Of a stretch of 64,000 bases of DNA, positions 63,949 through 64,000 are shown one piece after another. Under the pieces are notes generated by a model. It worked only from the letters and a program-made list of their open reading frames with translations, was not told the DNA's origin and did not search any database. This stretch comes from Albitalea sp966211955. Lineage in GTDB: Bacteria > Pseudomonadota > Gammaproteobacteria > Burkholderiales > Burkholderiaceae_C. The stretch lies in contig CBIHOF010000023.1 in NCBI GenBank assembly GCA_966211955.1, positions 35,384 through 99,383 of the forward strand, written 5' to 3'. Numbering within the stretch: the first letter of the stretch is position 1; each line of letters starts with the position of its first letter. The position numbers and the translations under genes were made by a program.

Positions 63949-64000
63949 ACCGCCCCGGCAATCGCGGAGGCCCGTTGGTTTAAGTCAGACGGTTGCGGCC
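63946..64000. mobile_element. Probable terminus of an IS3-family insertion sequence (continues past window)
   Basis: From 63946 the sequence reads TGAACCGCCCCGG and is unrelated to the immunity paralogue. TGAACCGCCCCGG-type ends are common for IS3-family elements in Burkholderiales and Xanthomonadaceae. Only 55 bases are visible and no transposase frame can be seen, so the call rests on the terminal motif and the abrupt loss of homology. Confidence 0.45.

Overview
The window reads as one contiguous piece of chromosome from a high-GC betaproteobacterium of the order Burkholderiales. Gene content suggests the Rubrivivax / Rhizobacter / Leptothrix side of the order: a PEP-CTERM protein, PilU, a dap cluster with prmB, smc-zipA, and dispersed GC-rich intergenic repeats. 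I cannot name the species. Almost all of the sequence is coding, and no stretch over 300 bases lacks a gene or gene remnant. I saw no tRNA, rRNA or CRISPR array.

Left part (1-12.9 kb): a truncated TetR regulator faces a metal-dependent-hydrolase family gene across two matching 16-bp operators. Then come a molybdopterin oxidoreductase with an XRE/MmyB-type regulator, two small membrane genes, a lipoprotein glycerophosphodiesterase with an EF-hand-like loop, and rlmB. Next is a redox operon (di-heme cytochrome c peroxidase, chemoreceptor-like protein, amicyanin-like cupredoxin, cytochrome c), then upp and a DUF302-like secreted protein.

Middle (12.9-30.8 kb): a split chromate transporter pair behind a 2-hydroxyacid dehydrogenase, a DUF1993 and LysE pair, two paralogous small unknown genes, a penicillin-acylase-type Ntn hydrolase, and a ParE-type toxin-antitoxin pair. 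These are followed by lexA with a Cdd1-like HhH gene and an SOS box, an asparaginase, a PEP-CTERM phytase-like esterase, ohrR-ohr facing recQ across a clear operator, and an ABC-F gene with prmB and dapE.

30.8-44.7 kb: the lysine/peptidoglycan genes dapE, dapD and dapC are interrupted by pilU and by a solute-binding-protein plus diguanylate-cyclase pair that looks like a ligand-sensing c-di-GMP module. Then come DUF72, a decayed CAP-domain gene, a hydratase, queF, smc and zipA. The ligA gene that usually follows zipA is absent.

44.7-64 kb: after two small lipoproteins begins a type VI secretion (T6SS) locus. The minus-strand operon reads M15 peptidase (TagX-like), PAAR, a membrane-anchored protein with a degenerate ketoacyl-synthase-like domain, TssM, TagF, an OmpA-like protein and TssA. 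The divergent plus-strand operon reads an Ala-rich single-pass protein, VgrG with a C-terminal extension, an HKD phospholipase D effector (Tle5-like), and two related candidate immunity proteins. The second immunity gene is cut short by what looks like the end of an insertion sequence. Base composition drops visibly inside the 3' end of vgrG and stays lower to the window end, as expected for an exchangeable effector cassette. The sheath, tube and baseplate genes (tssB-L) are not in this window.
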